Both the position numbers and the translations under genes were made by a program. Positions 24,945 to 31,898 of a DNA stretch of 31,898 nucleotides are shown one piece after another. The notes below the pieces were generated by a model, which searched no databases, was not told where the DNA came from, and saw only the letters and a program-made list of their open reading frames with translations. Every line of letters begins with the position of its first letter. The stretch's first letter is position 1. Where the stretch lies: NCBI GenBank assembly GCA_900770635.1, contig CAAGLB010000148.1:1-31898 (forward strand), in the 5' to 3' direction. The DNA is from an uncultured Alistipes sp. (lineage in GTDB: Bacteria; Bacteroidota; Bacteroidia; Bacteroidales; Rikenellaceae).

Positions 24945-26648
24945 TTAGTTTGCAGAGCCGTAGCCCGAGAATGGATGGATAGATACTATCCAAGCATTTC
25001 CATAGCGAGTGTTGCCCGAGAGCTTGATGTGCGACTTGCCCTCACCAATGCTTACTGTGTACTCGTTAAGAAGCTGCTGCTTAGGCTCTGATGTAAGGTC
25101 GTCAGAGTCGGTGATCCATATACGAGTCAAAAGGCCTGTTGCGTTGTCAATCTCATAGCCCCAGATTGTAACCGAGTGGTGCAACGAAGCTATGTTCTCG
25201 CTTAGGGCGATAGTCAAGCTTGCGATACCATGCTCGAACGACTCAACAACGAGGTTTGAGAAGTATGCGAGGCGCTCCTTGCCCAATAGCGATGAGCCAT
25301 TACCCCAGAGGTAGTAGTTGTTGAAGCATGTAGTGTACATCTGAGGGTACTGGCTTGGGAAGATGTCGTGTGCATAGCCACGGTAGATATTAGGCTCTAC
25401 GCTGCTCCATACGCTCTTCCAGTAGCCACCCTCGGTGAGAGGATATGCTTGTGAGCCCGATGATGCATACTCGCCACCATAGAGCTTACCCTCGAAGTAC
25501 CAAGGAATAGCCTCCTCAGGGTGGCCACCCTTGTTGTTGTTCCACTCGTCGTGATATACCTCCATTAGCGCGAGCTCGTATGGACCAAACGAACCGTAGG
25601 TCTTAGTACCAGGACCATTTACGGCTGTTGATGGGAGTGTGCCTCCCGCAGCAACATAACGATCCTGCCACCACTGAATCATGTTTGATGATGCAGCCGC
25701 CCAGCACATGTTGATGTCGCCATTATCGCCCATGCCCTTCTTGTTTACGTCGTACCAGCCCGATGATATTGTCACGCCCTCAGCAAATACGATTGTCGTG
25801 CCGCTCTCCACAGCCTCGGCAGTTACAGTAATCTCATTCGATGTTACCGAGCCCTTAGTTGCGTAGATGGTGTATGTGCCAGGGGTTGTTGTTGCGAACT
25901 TGTTGCCGTTGACAACGCTGCCATTAGCATAGATTGTAGACTGGCTTGTCGCGTTTGCGCCATCCTGTGTTACTAGGAGCATTACGCTGTCGATGCCGTT
26001 GGCACGTATTGTATCGCTTGTAGCCTCAATTGTGATAGGCTTCTCCTGCTCGGGCTCTGTGGCCTTTGCTGTCACCATTATCTCATCTGAGGTAGCCTCG
26101 CCATAGCCATCAATAGTAGCTTTAGCATAGAACTTATACTCGCCAGCCTTAGTGGTCGAGAACGAAGCACCCTGAAGCGGTGTTCTGTCAGCTGCATTAT
26201 AGATGATAGCCTCTACAACGTTGTCATCCCATTTTGTGGTGAATGTAGCCTTGTCTGTACCATCGGCATTAATCTCGCTTTTGTCTACAGATAATGATAA
26301 TGTGCCCGTTACAGGAGGCTTAGGAGTGTCGGCAGGCTCAGTTGCCTGAATGCCGATAGGGTTAGAGATCTTGTCGCCATACTTAGCATAGAAGACATAC
26401 TCGCCAGCATACTTTGTCTTGAAGGTGTTGCCCTCTATAGCCTCCTTTGTGTCGGCAAAGAGGATTGTGGCATCTACCTCATTCTTGTTATGGTCGGTAA
26501 CGGTAAATGTTGCTGTATCTACGCCATCGGCAACAATAATGAACTTATCTACTGAGAGGAGCAGCGTCTGTGTTGGGTCTACGGGTGGCTGAGGCTCGCA
26601 AGCTGCGATGCCGAGGAGTGCTGCAAATGCAAATAATATCTTTTTCAT
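24945..26648 (-). CDS. Lipoprotein with three Ig-like domains and an IdeS/Mac-type cysteine protease domain
   Basis: 567 residues. The signal peptide ends in lipobox IAAC (C17), so it is lipid-anchored and probably surface-exposed. Three Ig-like beta domains follow (about 28-103, 115-195 and 205-278), each with an ADGxDxAxF or ANGIDSVML motif of the invasin/BIG type. Residues 288-567 match IdeS, the IgG-cleaving protease of Streptococcus pyogenes (family C66): GWYDVNK (K303), INMCWAAASSNMIQWW (C315), HSVTIWG (H491) and WITDSDD (D514, D516) correspond to IdeS K84, C94, H262, D284 and D286, with near-identical spacing. IdeS cuts the IgG hinge; whether this protein cuts an immunoglobulin, for example IgA, or another glycoprotein is unknown. 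It is second in an operon after a FnIII-like lipoprotein gene, 49 bp apart. The domain call is strong, the substrate is inference. Confidence 0.9.
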   Translation of the reverse strand: MKKILFAFAALLGIAACEPQPPVDPTQTLLLSVDKFIIVADGVDTATFTVTDHNKNEVDATILFADTKEAIEGNTFKTKYAGEYVFYAKYGDKISNPIGIQATEPADTPKPPVTGTLSLSVDKSEINADGTDKATFTTKWDDNVVEAIIYNAADRTPLQGASFSTTKAGEYKFYAKATIDGYGEATSDEIMVTAKATEPEQEKPITIEATSDTIRANGIDSVMLLVTQDGANATSQSTIYANGSVVNGNKFATTTPGTYTIYATKGSVTSNEITVTAEAVESGTTIVFAEGVTISSGWYDVNKKGMGDNGDINMCWAAASSNMIQWWQDRYVAAGGTLPSTAVNGPGTKTYGSFGPYELALMEVYHDEWNNNKGGHPEEAIPWYFEGKLYGGEYASSGSQAYPLTEGGYWKSVWSSVEPNIYRGYAHDIFPSQYPQMYTTCFNNYYLWGNGSSLLGKERLAYFSNLVVESFEHGIASLTIALSENIASLHHSVTIWGYEIDNATGLLTRIWITDSDDLTSEPKQQLLNEYTVSIGEGKSHIKLSGNTRYGNAWIVSIHPFSGYGSAN

Positions 26649-26670
26649 CCTATTATTATTTAATAAGTAT

Positions 26671-26690
26671 GGGTGGGGTAGCCCCCACCC
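26671..26690 (-). promoter_or_regulatory. GC-rich hairpin between the two lipoprotein genes
   Basis: A perfect 8-bp stem (GGGTGGGG/CCCCACCC, loop of 4 nt) fills the 49-bp gap. It lacks a U-tract next to it, so it may be a partial attenuator, mRNA-processing or stability element rather than a full terminator. Confidence 0.55.
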
Positions 26691-26697
26691 GTGATTA

Positions 26698-28698
26698 TTA
26701 CTTTACTCGCTTAAGTACGATGTCGCTTGTAGCACATGCCTTGAGCTGGTAGTCGTTGAGGAATACAGATGGACGGTAGATGCCGTATCCGAACTCCTCA
26801 CCTGAGTGGTAAGCACCGATAGTGAGTGTGTCGCCACCATCAGAAATTGTTACAGGGAATGTGGCAGGTGCTGTGAACTGGTTATCGTAGTCGCAACCAT
26901 AGAAGTTGAGGTAACCAAGCTCATCCCAGTTGTAGAGGTACTCGCCCTTAGATGTAGGCACTGTGAGAACATCGCCCTGGCCAATCTCAAGGAAGAACTT
27001 AGGACCATAGTCACGATATATGAGATTGTGGCCCTTAGCGTAGTAGTTAGGAAGTGCATTCAAGAGGTTTGCAGGTGTGTATAGTGGAAGTGGTGAGTAT
27101 ACGCCCTGTGCCGATACGTTGAATGGGAAGCCAAGGATTACAAGACGGTTCTGATCACGATAGTCGGCCTCAGACTTGGCGTCAACACCCTGAGCGATAG
27201 TCACAACGTCGCTAACAGTAGCTGTAATGCCATTCTCCTGAATGAGGGTGTATGTCATCTGCCACTCACCAAGGAGCGATGTGAACAACTCAGACTCAAC
27301 ACGTGTCGCTGCAGCCTGCTTAGGTGTAGAGTATGTTGTAGCCTTGAATGTCTCGGTGTACTCGGCATTCTTTACGCTTACCATTACTGTGTACTCCACC
27401 TCTGGCCACAAGTTCTCCATCTTGATAGAGAGGCCAGTGTTGTTAATAGCATCGAGGTCTACCTGGCCAATATCAGTACCGAAGTTATTCACGATGTACT
27501 GATCGTCGTAACCCTCCACACGCTTGGCGTGAACATCTGCTGTTGCGCGGAATACCACCTTTGCACTTGCTGCAGAGTCTGAGCGTAGGTTGAGGTAAAG
27601 TGTGTTATGAGGAGAGTTAGTATCCTCAGTTACAGACATTTCGAGTGTTGGTGCTGCGAGCTGCTTAGCAGTTGTTGTGAACTCGATGCGTGTGAGAGCC
27701 TCAGCGCCCTTGTTGTCGATAACCAAGATGTGGCAGTAGTAGTCGGTCTCAGGAGTAAGGCCTCCCCATGTGTCGTAGTTGTCGTCTGAGAGGTGCCATG
27801 AGCCAGCTGATGGGCTTTTTACCAATGTCATGAGCATAGACTCGCCGTAGCCAGCAACGATGCCGTCTGACCATGCCTTGTCACGCACATATACATAATA
27901 CTCAACGACGCTATCGTCTGGCTCGGTCATGATTGTTACCGATGTAGAGCCAATCTCGAGTAGCTGTGTTGTGATGCCAGCCTCAGATACAGGCTTGCGG
28001 AGGGTCTTGAACTCCTCCATGTAGATCTTGCCAGTGATGTTCTTGCTGCTGTCGCAACTTACAGCGATAACGTAGTACTCGCTATCCTCACGCATGCGCA
28101 TCTCATACATGCCATACGAGCCGCCATCGTACCACTCAACAGTCAATGGACCATTGTCGAGGATGCCGATACCTGGGGTGCTGATGTAGTCCTCAGGAGT
28201 CTGGCCGTAGTACTCCAACGATGCCTTGTCGATGCACTGGAAGAGCATGTTGCCAGGGAGGTTGATTGTGAATGTAGCATTGTTATAGCCTACGTTGTCG
28301 ATGGTGATAGGGCTATCTACGCCATCATCAGGTGTTGTGAATGTTAGCTTCTTAGGATCGCTCAATGTGCCACCATCTGTTGCACGAAGCACGGCAAAGA
28401 GCGTGTACTTGGTGTTGTCGTTGAGCTTCTCGATGGTGATTGTAGCATTGTCCTTGATGGTTGCTGTGTTGTGGGTGAACAACTCGTTGATGCCTGGTGT
28501 TTTGTAGCCCTCGGCAACTACTGCATAGCCAAGCTCACCAGCAACGTTGGTGCTAACCTCAAATGTAAATTTGTCGGCCAATACCTCAACCTCGGTGAGT
28601 GTGATCTCAGGCTTTGTGCCCACTGAGTTAATAGGCTCGCAGCCTACCAAGCCAATCACATAAGCCATCAGCGTGAAAATACTGAATAGTTTTCTCAT
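26698..28698 (-). CDS. Multidomain surface lipoprotein with FnIII-like repeats
   Basis: 666 residues. The signal peptide ends in lipobox LVGC (C20). Four beta-sandwich segments follow (about 30-123, 127-235, 238-345 and 348-458), each ending in a FnIII-like strand pattern such as DNTKYTLFAVLRATDG or ETDYYCHILVIDNKG and closing with LTFTTP or IEFTTT. The C-terminal 190 residues from LLGEWQMTYTL (475) look like a lipocalin-like or other beta-barrel fold. No catalytic motif is visible. It is probably a surface binding protein. As the first gene of a two-gene operon with the IdeS-like lipoprotein, it may bind or present the same substrate; this is inference. I know no named family for the whole chain. 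Confidence 0.82.
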   Translation of the reverse strand: MRKLFSIFTLMAYVIGLVGCEPINSVGTKPEITLTEVEVLADKFTFEVSTNVAGELGYAVVAEGYKTPGINELFTHNTATIKDNATITIEKLNDNTKYTLFAVLRATDGGTLSDPKKLTFTTPDDGVDSPITIDNVGYNNATFTINLPGNMLFQCIDKASLEYYGQTPEDYISTPGIGILDNGPLTVEWYDGGSYGMYEMRMREDSEYYVIAVSCDSSKNITGKIYMEEFKTLRKPVSEAGITTQLLEIGSTSVTIMTEPDDSVVEYYVYVRDKAWSDGIVAGYGESMLMTLVKSPSAGSWHLSDDNYDTWGGLTPETDYYCHILVIDNKGAEALTRIEFTTTAKQLAAPTLEMSVTEDTNSPHNTLYLNLRSDSAASAKVVFRATADVHAKRVEGYDDQYIVNNFGTDIGQVDLDAINNTGLSIKMENLWPEVEYTVMVSVKNAEYTETFKATTYSTPKQAAATRVESELFTSLLGEWQMTYTLIQENGITATVSDVVTIAQGVDAKSEADYRDQNRLVILGFPFNVSAQGVYSPLPLYTPANLLNALPNYYAKGHNLIYRDYGPKFFLEIGQGDVLTVPTSKGEYLYNWDELGYLNFYGCDYDNQFTAPATFPVTISDGGDTLTIGAYHSGEEFGYGIYRPSVFLNDYQLKACATSDIVLKRVK

Positions 28699-28776
28699 GG
28701 TAATTTTAGGTTTTTTGTATTTAATTTTTTCTCTGTGTCACACCATCCCTTTAGGGATATATGCCAATTCTCGTGG

Positions 28777-28784
28777 CAAAAATA
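28777..28784 (-). promoter_or_regulatory. -7 box for the lipoprotein operon
   Basis: TATTTTTG on the - strand matches TAnnTTTG, 78 bp before the start at 28698. The leader would contain two small hairpins: TGCCA/TGGCA (28762-28778, which touches the box) and ATCCCT/AGGGAT (28745-28758). Confidence 0.4.
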
Positions 28785-28862
28785 ATAAAAATATTAAATA
28801 GTATGATGAAATTAGTAGATATTCATCGAAAATTTTATAATCCACACACCATTGTTTGTGAT

Positions 28863-29975
28863 TTATTTCTCGCCAAAGTATATGTCTAAGAGCTCCTTAG
28901 CGGCGATAAACGACGATAGCTTGGCATCCAACACTCGTTGCTCGACATCGGCCAAACGTGACTCAATGTCGGGGTTGTTGTAGAAGCTCGACTTCAACGT
29001 CTCGTTTATCGTTTCGTACATCCAATACTTATTTTGGCGGTTGCGGTTGGCCATGAAGTAGCCATTAAGCTCGATATGTTGTAGATATTGCTCCACGCCC
29101 TGCCATACCTCCTCGAGGCCTGTGCCCTCGAGCGATGAGCAGGTGTAGACCTGTGGTCGCCACTCCGACTCGCCGAGAGGGAATAGACGTAAAGCTCCCT
29201 GATACTGAGCCTTAGCAAGCTCCGCCTTCTTGATGTTCTCGCCATCGGCCTTGGTGATGACCATCATGTCGGCCATCTCCATGATGCCTCGCTTGATGCC
29301 CTGGAGCTCGTCGCCAGCACCCGAGATTTGCAACATCATAAACATGTCGACCATAGAGTGTACTGCCGTCTCCGACTGACCAACACCCACAGTCTCGATA
29401 AATATGACGTCGAAGCCCGCAGCCTCGCACAGCACTATCGTCTCACGTGTCTTGCGTGCCACGCCGCCGAGCGAGCCTGCCGAGGGCGAAGGGCGCACAA
29501 AGATGTTGGGGTTGTGACAGATGCTCTCCATGCGTGTCTTGTCGCCGAGGATCGAGCCGCCACTGCGCTCCGACGATGGATCGATGGCCAATACCGCAAG
29601 CTTATGCTTATACGACGTAACCATGTTGCCCACAGCCTCGATGAAGCTCGACTTACCAGCACCCGGAACACCCGTGATTCCGATGCGCACCGACTTGCCA
29701 GAGTGGGGTAGGCACTTCTCGATAATCTCCTGAGCCTGAGCATAGTGCTGAGGGTTGTTGCTCTCGATGAGGGTGATTGCCTGAGCAAGTATCGTGATGT
29801 TGCCATCGAGGATGCCCTGGACATACTCGTCTGTGGTCATCACACGGCGCTTCTTACGCACAAAATAGGGGTTTACAACAGGCTGACTCTCCACGCCATC
29901 AGTGACGTTGAGGGCGCTGTCGTGATGATGGTCGAGATACTCTTTCTCGTAGTGTTCTATCTTCGTAAAAGCCAT
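28863..29975 (-). CDS. meaB: Methylmalonyl-CoA mutase-associated GTPase MeaB
   Basis: 370 residues of the ArgK/MeaB G3E GTPase family. The P-loop is GVPGAGKSS (102-110), followed by AIDPSSERSGGSILGDKTRM, the switch ETVGVGQSE and the base-specificity motif TKADG. MeaB is a chaperone that gates adenosylcobalamin loading and protects methylmalonyl-CoA mutase from inactivation. The mutase genes are not in this window, but mce and mmdA of the same pathway lie just across a divergent promoter region. The N-terminal 45 residues (His-rich, KKRRVMTTDE) are somewhat longer than in short homologs. It follows the small thioredoxin-fold gene by 13 bp on the same strand, so the two probably form an operon. 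Confidence 0.95.
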   Translation of the reverse strand: MAFTKIEHYEKEYLDHHHDSALNVTDGVESQPVVNPYFVRKKRRVMTTDEYVQGILDGNITILAQAITLIESNNPQHYAQAQEIIEKCLPHSGKSVRIGITGVPGAGKSSFIEAVGNMVTSYKHKLAVLAIDPSSERSGGSILGDKTRMESICHNPNIFVRPSPSAGSLGGVARKTRETIVLCEAAGFDVIFIETVGVGQSETAVHSMVDMFMMLQISGAGDELQGIKRGIMEMADMMVITKADGENIKKAELAKAQYQGALRLFPLGESEWRPQVYTCSSLEGTGLEEVWQGVEQYLQHIELNGYFMANRNRQNKYWMYETINETLKSSFYNNPDIESRLADVEQRVLDAKLSSFIAAKELLDIYFGEK

Positions 29976-29988
29976 TGTATTAATAGTT

Positions 29989-30462
29989 TTATTTGTTTGT
30001 CAATCTGTCTAATGTCTTGCTGTCGAGTTGTTGTAGTGTGCCAAACCATTGCGCACGTCGTGAGCGTGATGTGTAGACTACGGCATAGGGTATGTGCTTG
30101 ATGCCAAAGTTCTTGAATGTGTGGCCGTTGTTGTCGAAAGCAATGTATGTCGAGTTGGGTGCAAAGTAGCCAAGTGTCGGCATGTCGAAGGCCTTCTGCT
30201 CGGTGGTGAGTAGTATTACGCACATGTCGTCGCTGTAGGGGGCTGCCAACTTCATGAAGTTGTGTATCGCCTCAATCGCTATCTGGCTCTCGGTGTGCAT
30301 GAATATTAGGCAGCTAAGTCTTTGGTCGACGAGCTTTAGGTTGTCGCCAGCGCCCGAGTCAACATCGATGACGGGTATTCGCTCGCCGATGTATAGCGAT
30401 TGGGCCTCGACCTTAGTTGCTAAGCATGCGAGGGCAAGGATTATGGTCAGTATGTTTTTCAT
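29989..30462 (-). CDS. Secreted thioredoxin-fold-like protein lacking CxxC
   Basis: 157 residues from the ATG at 30462. The upstream in-frame ATG (30498) would put 12 residues before the signal peptide and lie upstream of the -7 box, so it is rejected. A signal peptide (MKNILTIILALACLATKVEA) directs export. The rest follows the TlpA/thioredoxin layout: LIFMHTES at the position of the usual FWATWCxxC, a helix, then GIKHIPYAVVYTS holding the cis-proline. Both active-site cysteines are missing, so it cannot be a disulfide oxidoreductase of the normal kind; a binding or structural role is possible. It is co-directional with meaB, 13 bp upstream. The fold is my inference from motif order. Confidence 0.68.
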   Translation of the reverse strand: MKNILTIILALACLATKVEAQSLYIGERIPVIDVDSGAGDNLKLVDQRLSCLIFMHTESQIAIEAIHNFMKLAAPYSDDMCVILLTTEQKAFDMPTLGYFAPNSTYIAFDNNGHTFKNFGIKHIPYAVVYTSRSRRAQWFGTLQQLDSKTLDRLTNK

Positions 30463-30468
30463 AATCCA

Positions 30469-30476
30469 CAAAGATA
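30469..30476 (-). promoter_or_regulatory. -7 box directly before the thioredoxin-like gene
   Basis: TATCTTTG on the - strand matches TAnnTTTG and ends only 6 bp before the ATG at 30462. Transcription would start at or within a few bases of the start codon, implying a nearly leaderless mRNA. Confidence 0.5.
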
Positions 30477-30612
30477 CATAAAAAAACTTAATAGACAAAT
30501 TTTATTGGCTGTTATCGTTGCGATAGTGGTGATGGCGGTTGTGGGGCGATAAAATAAACCAACTTATAGGAAAAAAGAGTCGAAAATATTTCGCCAATTC
30601 AAAAAGATATAC

Positions 30613-30620
30613 TATCTTTG
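30613..30620 (+). promoter_or_regulatory. -7 box for the mce-mmdA operon
   Basis: TATCTTTG matches TAnnTTTG, 76 bp before the mce start; TTTCG near 30589-30593 is a possible -33 element. The leader of roughly 70 nt is A-rich. Confidence 0.55.
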
Positions 30621-30696
30621 ACTGATTTTTGATATGAGGAAATTGAAATCGAAAAACAAATAAATACTAAGTTAAACTTTATAAATATTAAACACT

Positions 30697-31107
30697 ATGA
30701 AAGTATCGCACATTGAGCATCTCGGCATCGCCGTAAACAGCCTTGAGGAGGCAATTCCTTACTGGGAGAACGTATTGGGTTTGAAGTGTTACGCTATCGA
30801 GGAGGTAGCTGACCAGAAGGTTAAGACAGCATTCTTTATGCTTGGTCAGACTAAGATTGAGCTTTTGGAGCCAACATCACCTGAGTCAACTATCGCTAAG
30901 TATATCGAGAACAAGGGCGTAGGTATCCACCACATGGCTCTCGCTTGCGAGAACATCGAGGAGCAGCTTGCTGATGCTGAGGCTCACGGTATCCGTCTTA
31001 TCGACAAGACTCCACGTAAGGGTGCTGAGGGCTTGACTATCGCATTCCTTCACCCAAAGTCTACTCAGGGTATCTTGACTGAGCTTTGCGAGAACAAGAA
31101 TAAATAA
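30697..31107 (+). CDS. mce: Methylmalonyl-CoA epimerase
   Basis: 136 residues, the usual length, of the VOC (glyoxalase-like) fold. Metal-ligand regions are clear: HIEHLGIAV near the start, KIELLEP, GIHHMALAC and the final LTELCE. It interconverts (R)- and (S)-methylmalonyl-CoA between methylmalonyl-CoA mutase and the decarboxylase or carboxylase in the cytoplasm. It is followed after 58 bp by mmdA, with which it forms a propionate/succinate operon. Codon use is strongly biased to GGT, GCT, GTT and CGT, unlike the efflux genes, pointing to high expression. Confidence 0.96.
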   Translation: MKVSHIEHLGIAVNSLEEAIPYWENVLGLKCYAIEEVADQKVKTAFFMLGQTKIELLEPTSPESTIAKYIENKGVGIHHMALACENIEEQLADAEAHGIRLIDKTPRKGAEGLTIAFLHPKSTQGILTELCENKNK

Positions 31108-31165
31108 TTCTGGTTTGCGCCTAAACTAAGGAATAAACTTATAACTTTATAAAATTCATTTCACT

Positions 31166-31898
31166 ATGAGCGAAATTCAGAAAGCGATTGAGAAGTTGAT
31201 GGACAACCGTCAGACAGCTCGTATGGGTGGTGGCCAGAAGGCTATCGACAAGCAGCACGAGAAGGGTAAGTACACTGCTCGTGAGCGTATCGCTATGTTG
31301 TTGGACGAGGGTAGCTTCGAGGAGTTCGATATGTTCGTTACTCACCGCTGCTACGACTTCGGTATGGACGCTAAGCACACATTTGGTGATGGCGTTGTAA
31401 CAGGTTATGGTACCATCGCTGGTCGCTTGGTTTATGTATTTGCACAGGACTTCACCGTTACTGCAGGTTCGTTGTCAATCTCTTTGGCTGACAAGATTTG
31501 CAAGGTTATGGATATGGCTGTTCGCAATGGCGCACCATGTATCGGTCTTAACGACTCAGGTGGTGCTCGTATCCAGGAGGGTGTTAACGCTTTGGCTGGT
31601 TACGCAAACATCTTCCAGCGTAACGTAATGGCATCAGGTGTTATCCCACAGATCTCAGCTATCTTCGGTCCTTGCGCTGGTGGTGCTGTTTACTCTCCAG
31701 CATTGACCGACTTCATCATCATGCGTCGTGAGACTTCTAACATGTTCTTGACAGGTCCTAAGGTTGTTAAGACCGTTACTGGTGAGGACGTAACTCAGGA
31801 GCAGCTTGGTTGTGCTAACATGCTCACAACAAACTCTGGTGTTGCTCAGTTCGCAGTTGACTCTGAGGAGGAGGGCTTGAAGCTTATCCGCGACCTTC
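31166..31898 (+). CDS. mmdA: Acyl-CoA carboxyltransferase (methylmalonyl-CoA decarboxylase alpha / propionyl-CoA carboxylase beta), 3' partial
   Basis: The ATG at 31166 opens a frame that stays open to the window edge (244 codons of an expected 510 or so). It reads MSEIQKAIEKLMDNRQTARM, then RERIAMLLDEGSFEEFDMFV, the acyl-CoA-binding GDGVVTGYGTI, and the carboxyltransferase core GLNDSGGARIQEG and IFGPCAGGAVYSPALTDFI. These are hallmarks of the biotin-dependent carboxyltransferase subunit. In Bacteroidales it takes the CO2 group from methylmalonyl-CoA (sodium-pumping decarboxylase) or adds it to propionyl-CoA; the missing downstream genes would decide which. It is in an operon with mce and uses the same high-expression codons. 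Confidence 0.95.
   Translation, partial: MSEIQKAIEKLMDNRQTARMGGGQKAIDKQHEKGKYTARERIAMLLDEGSFEEFDMFVTHRCYDFGMDAKHTFGDGVVTGYGTIAGRLVYVFAQDFTVTAGSLSISLADKICKVMDMAVRNGAPCIGLNDSGGARIQEGVNALAGYANIFQRNVMASGVIPQISAIFGPCAGGAVYSPALTDFIIMRRETSNMFLTGPKVVKTVTGEDVTQEQLGCANMLTTNSGVAQFAVDSEEEGLKLIRDL

Overview
The window is chromosomal DNA of a Bacteroidota bacterium, most likely a gut member of the order Bacteroidales. Several intergenic gaps carry the Bacteroidetes -7 promoter box TAnnTTTG, Shine-Dalgarno sequences are mostly absent, lipoproteins are frequent, the integrase resembles those of Bacteroides mobile elements, and there is a methylmalonyl-CoA/succinate-propionate gene set. I cannot resolve family or genus.

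Region A (1 to about 12,000) is an AT-rich accessory island, cut by the left edge. Five consecutive + strand genes (1-8979), spaced 2-49 bp apart, form one immune-like cassette: a STAND/NACHT-type NTPase with TPR repeats (N-terminus outside the window), a protein with two TIR domains plus a third nucleotide-hydrolase-like domain, a tandem-TIR protein, a 537-residue protein of no recognised family with a cryptic TIR-like core, and a TIR-WD40 fusion with about 13 WD repeats. A 38-codon ORF overlaps the last stop. Facing it on the - strand are a PD-(D/E)XK nuclease of the DUF1016/YhcG family, a mini RhuM-like DNA-binding protein and a tyrosine recombinase, which probably mobilised the island. The working model is a multi-sensor, multi-TIR defence locus: STAND, TPR and WD40 parts sense, and TIR domains act as NAD-consuming or signal-making effectors. 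This is inference.

Region B (about 12,250-24,900) is GC-richer core genome: an orphan PTS EIIC-like membrane protein, a MATE exporter, an S4-type pseudouridine synthase with a long Arg-rich N-terminal extension, a DMT/EamA transporter, a complete RND tripartite efflux operon (periplasmic adaptor, inner-membrane pump, outer-membrane lipoprotein channel), and an APC-family amino-acid permease similar to glutamate:GABA antiporters. Between the pseudouridine synthase and the EamA gene lies a diverged 129-bp-period tandem repeat with a conserved nested hairpin.

Region C (about 24,900-28,700) is a two-gene - strand lipoprotein operon: a FnIII-like multidomain lipoprotein followed by a lipoprotein with three Ig-like domains and a C-terminal domain matching the streptococcal IgG-cleaving protease IdeS/Mac in all catalytic residues.

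Region D (28,863 to end) is propionate/methylmalonyl-CoA metabolism: meaB with a small thioredoxin-fold secreted protein on the - strand, and divergently mce followed by mmdA, which runs off the right edge.
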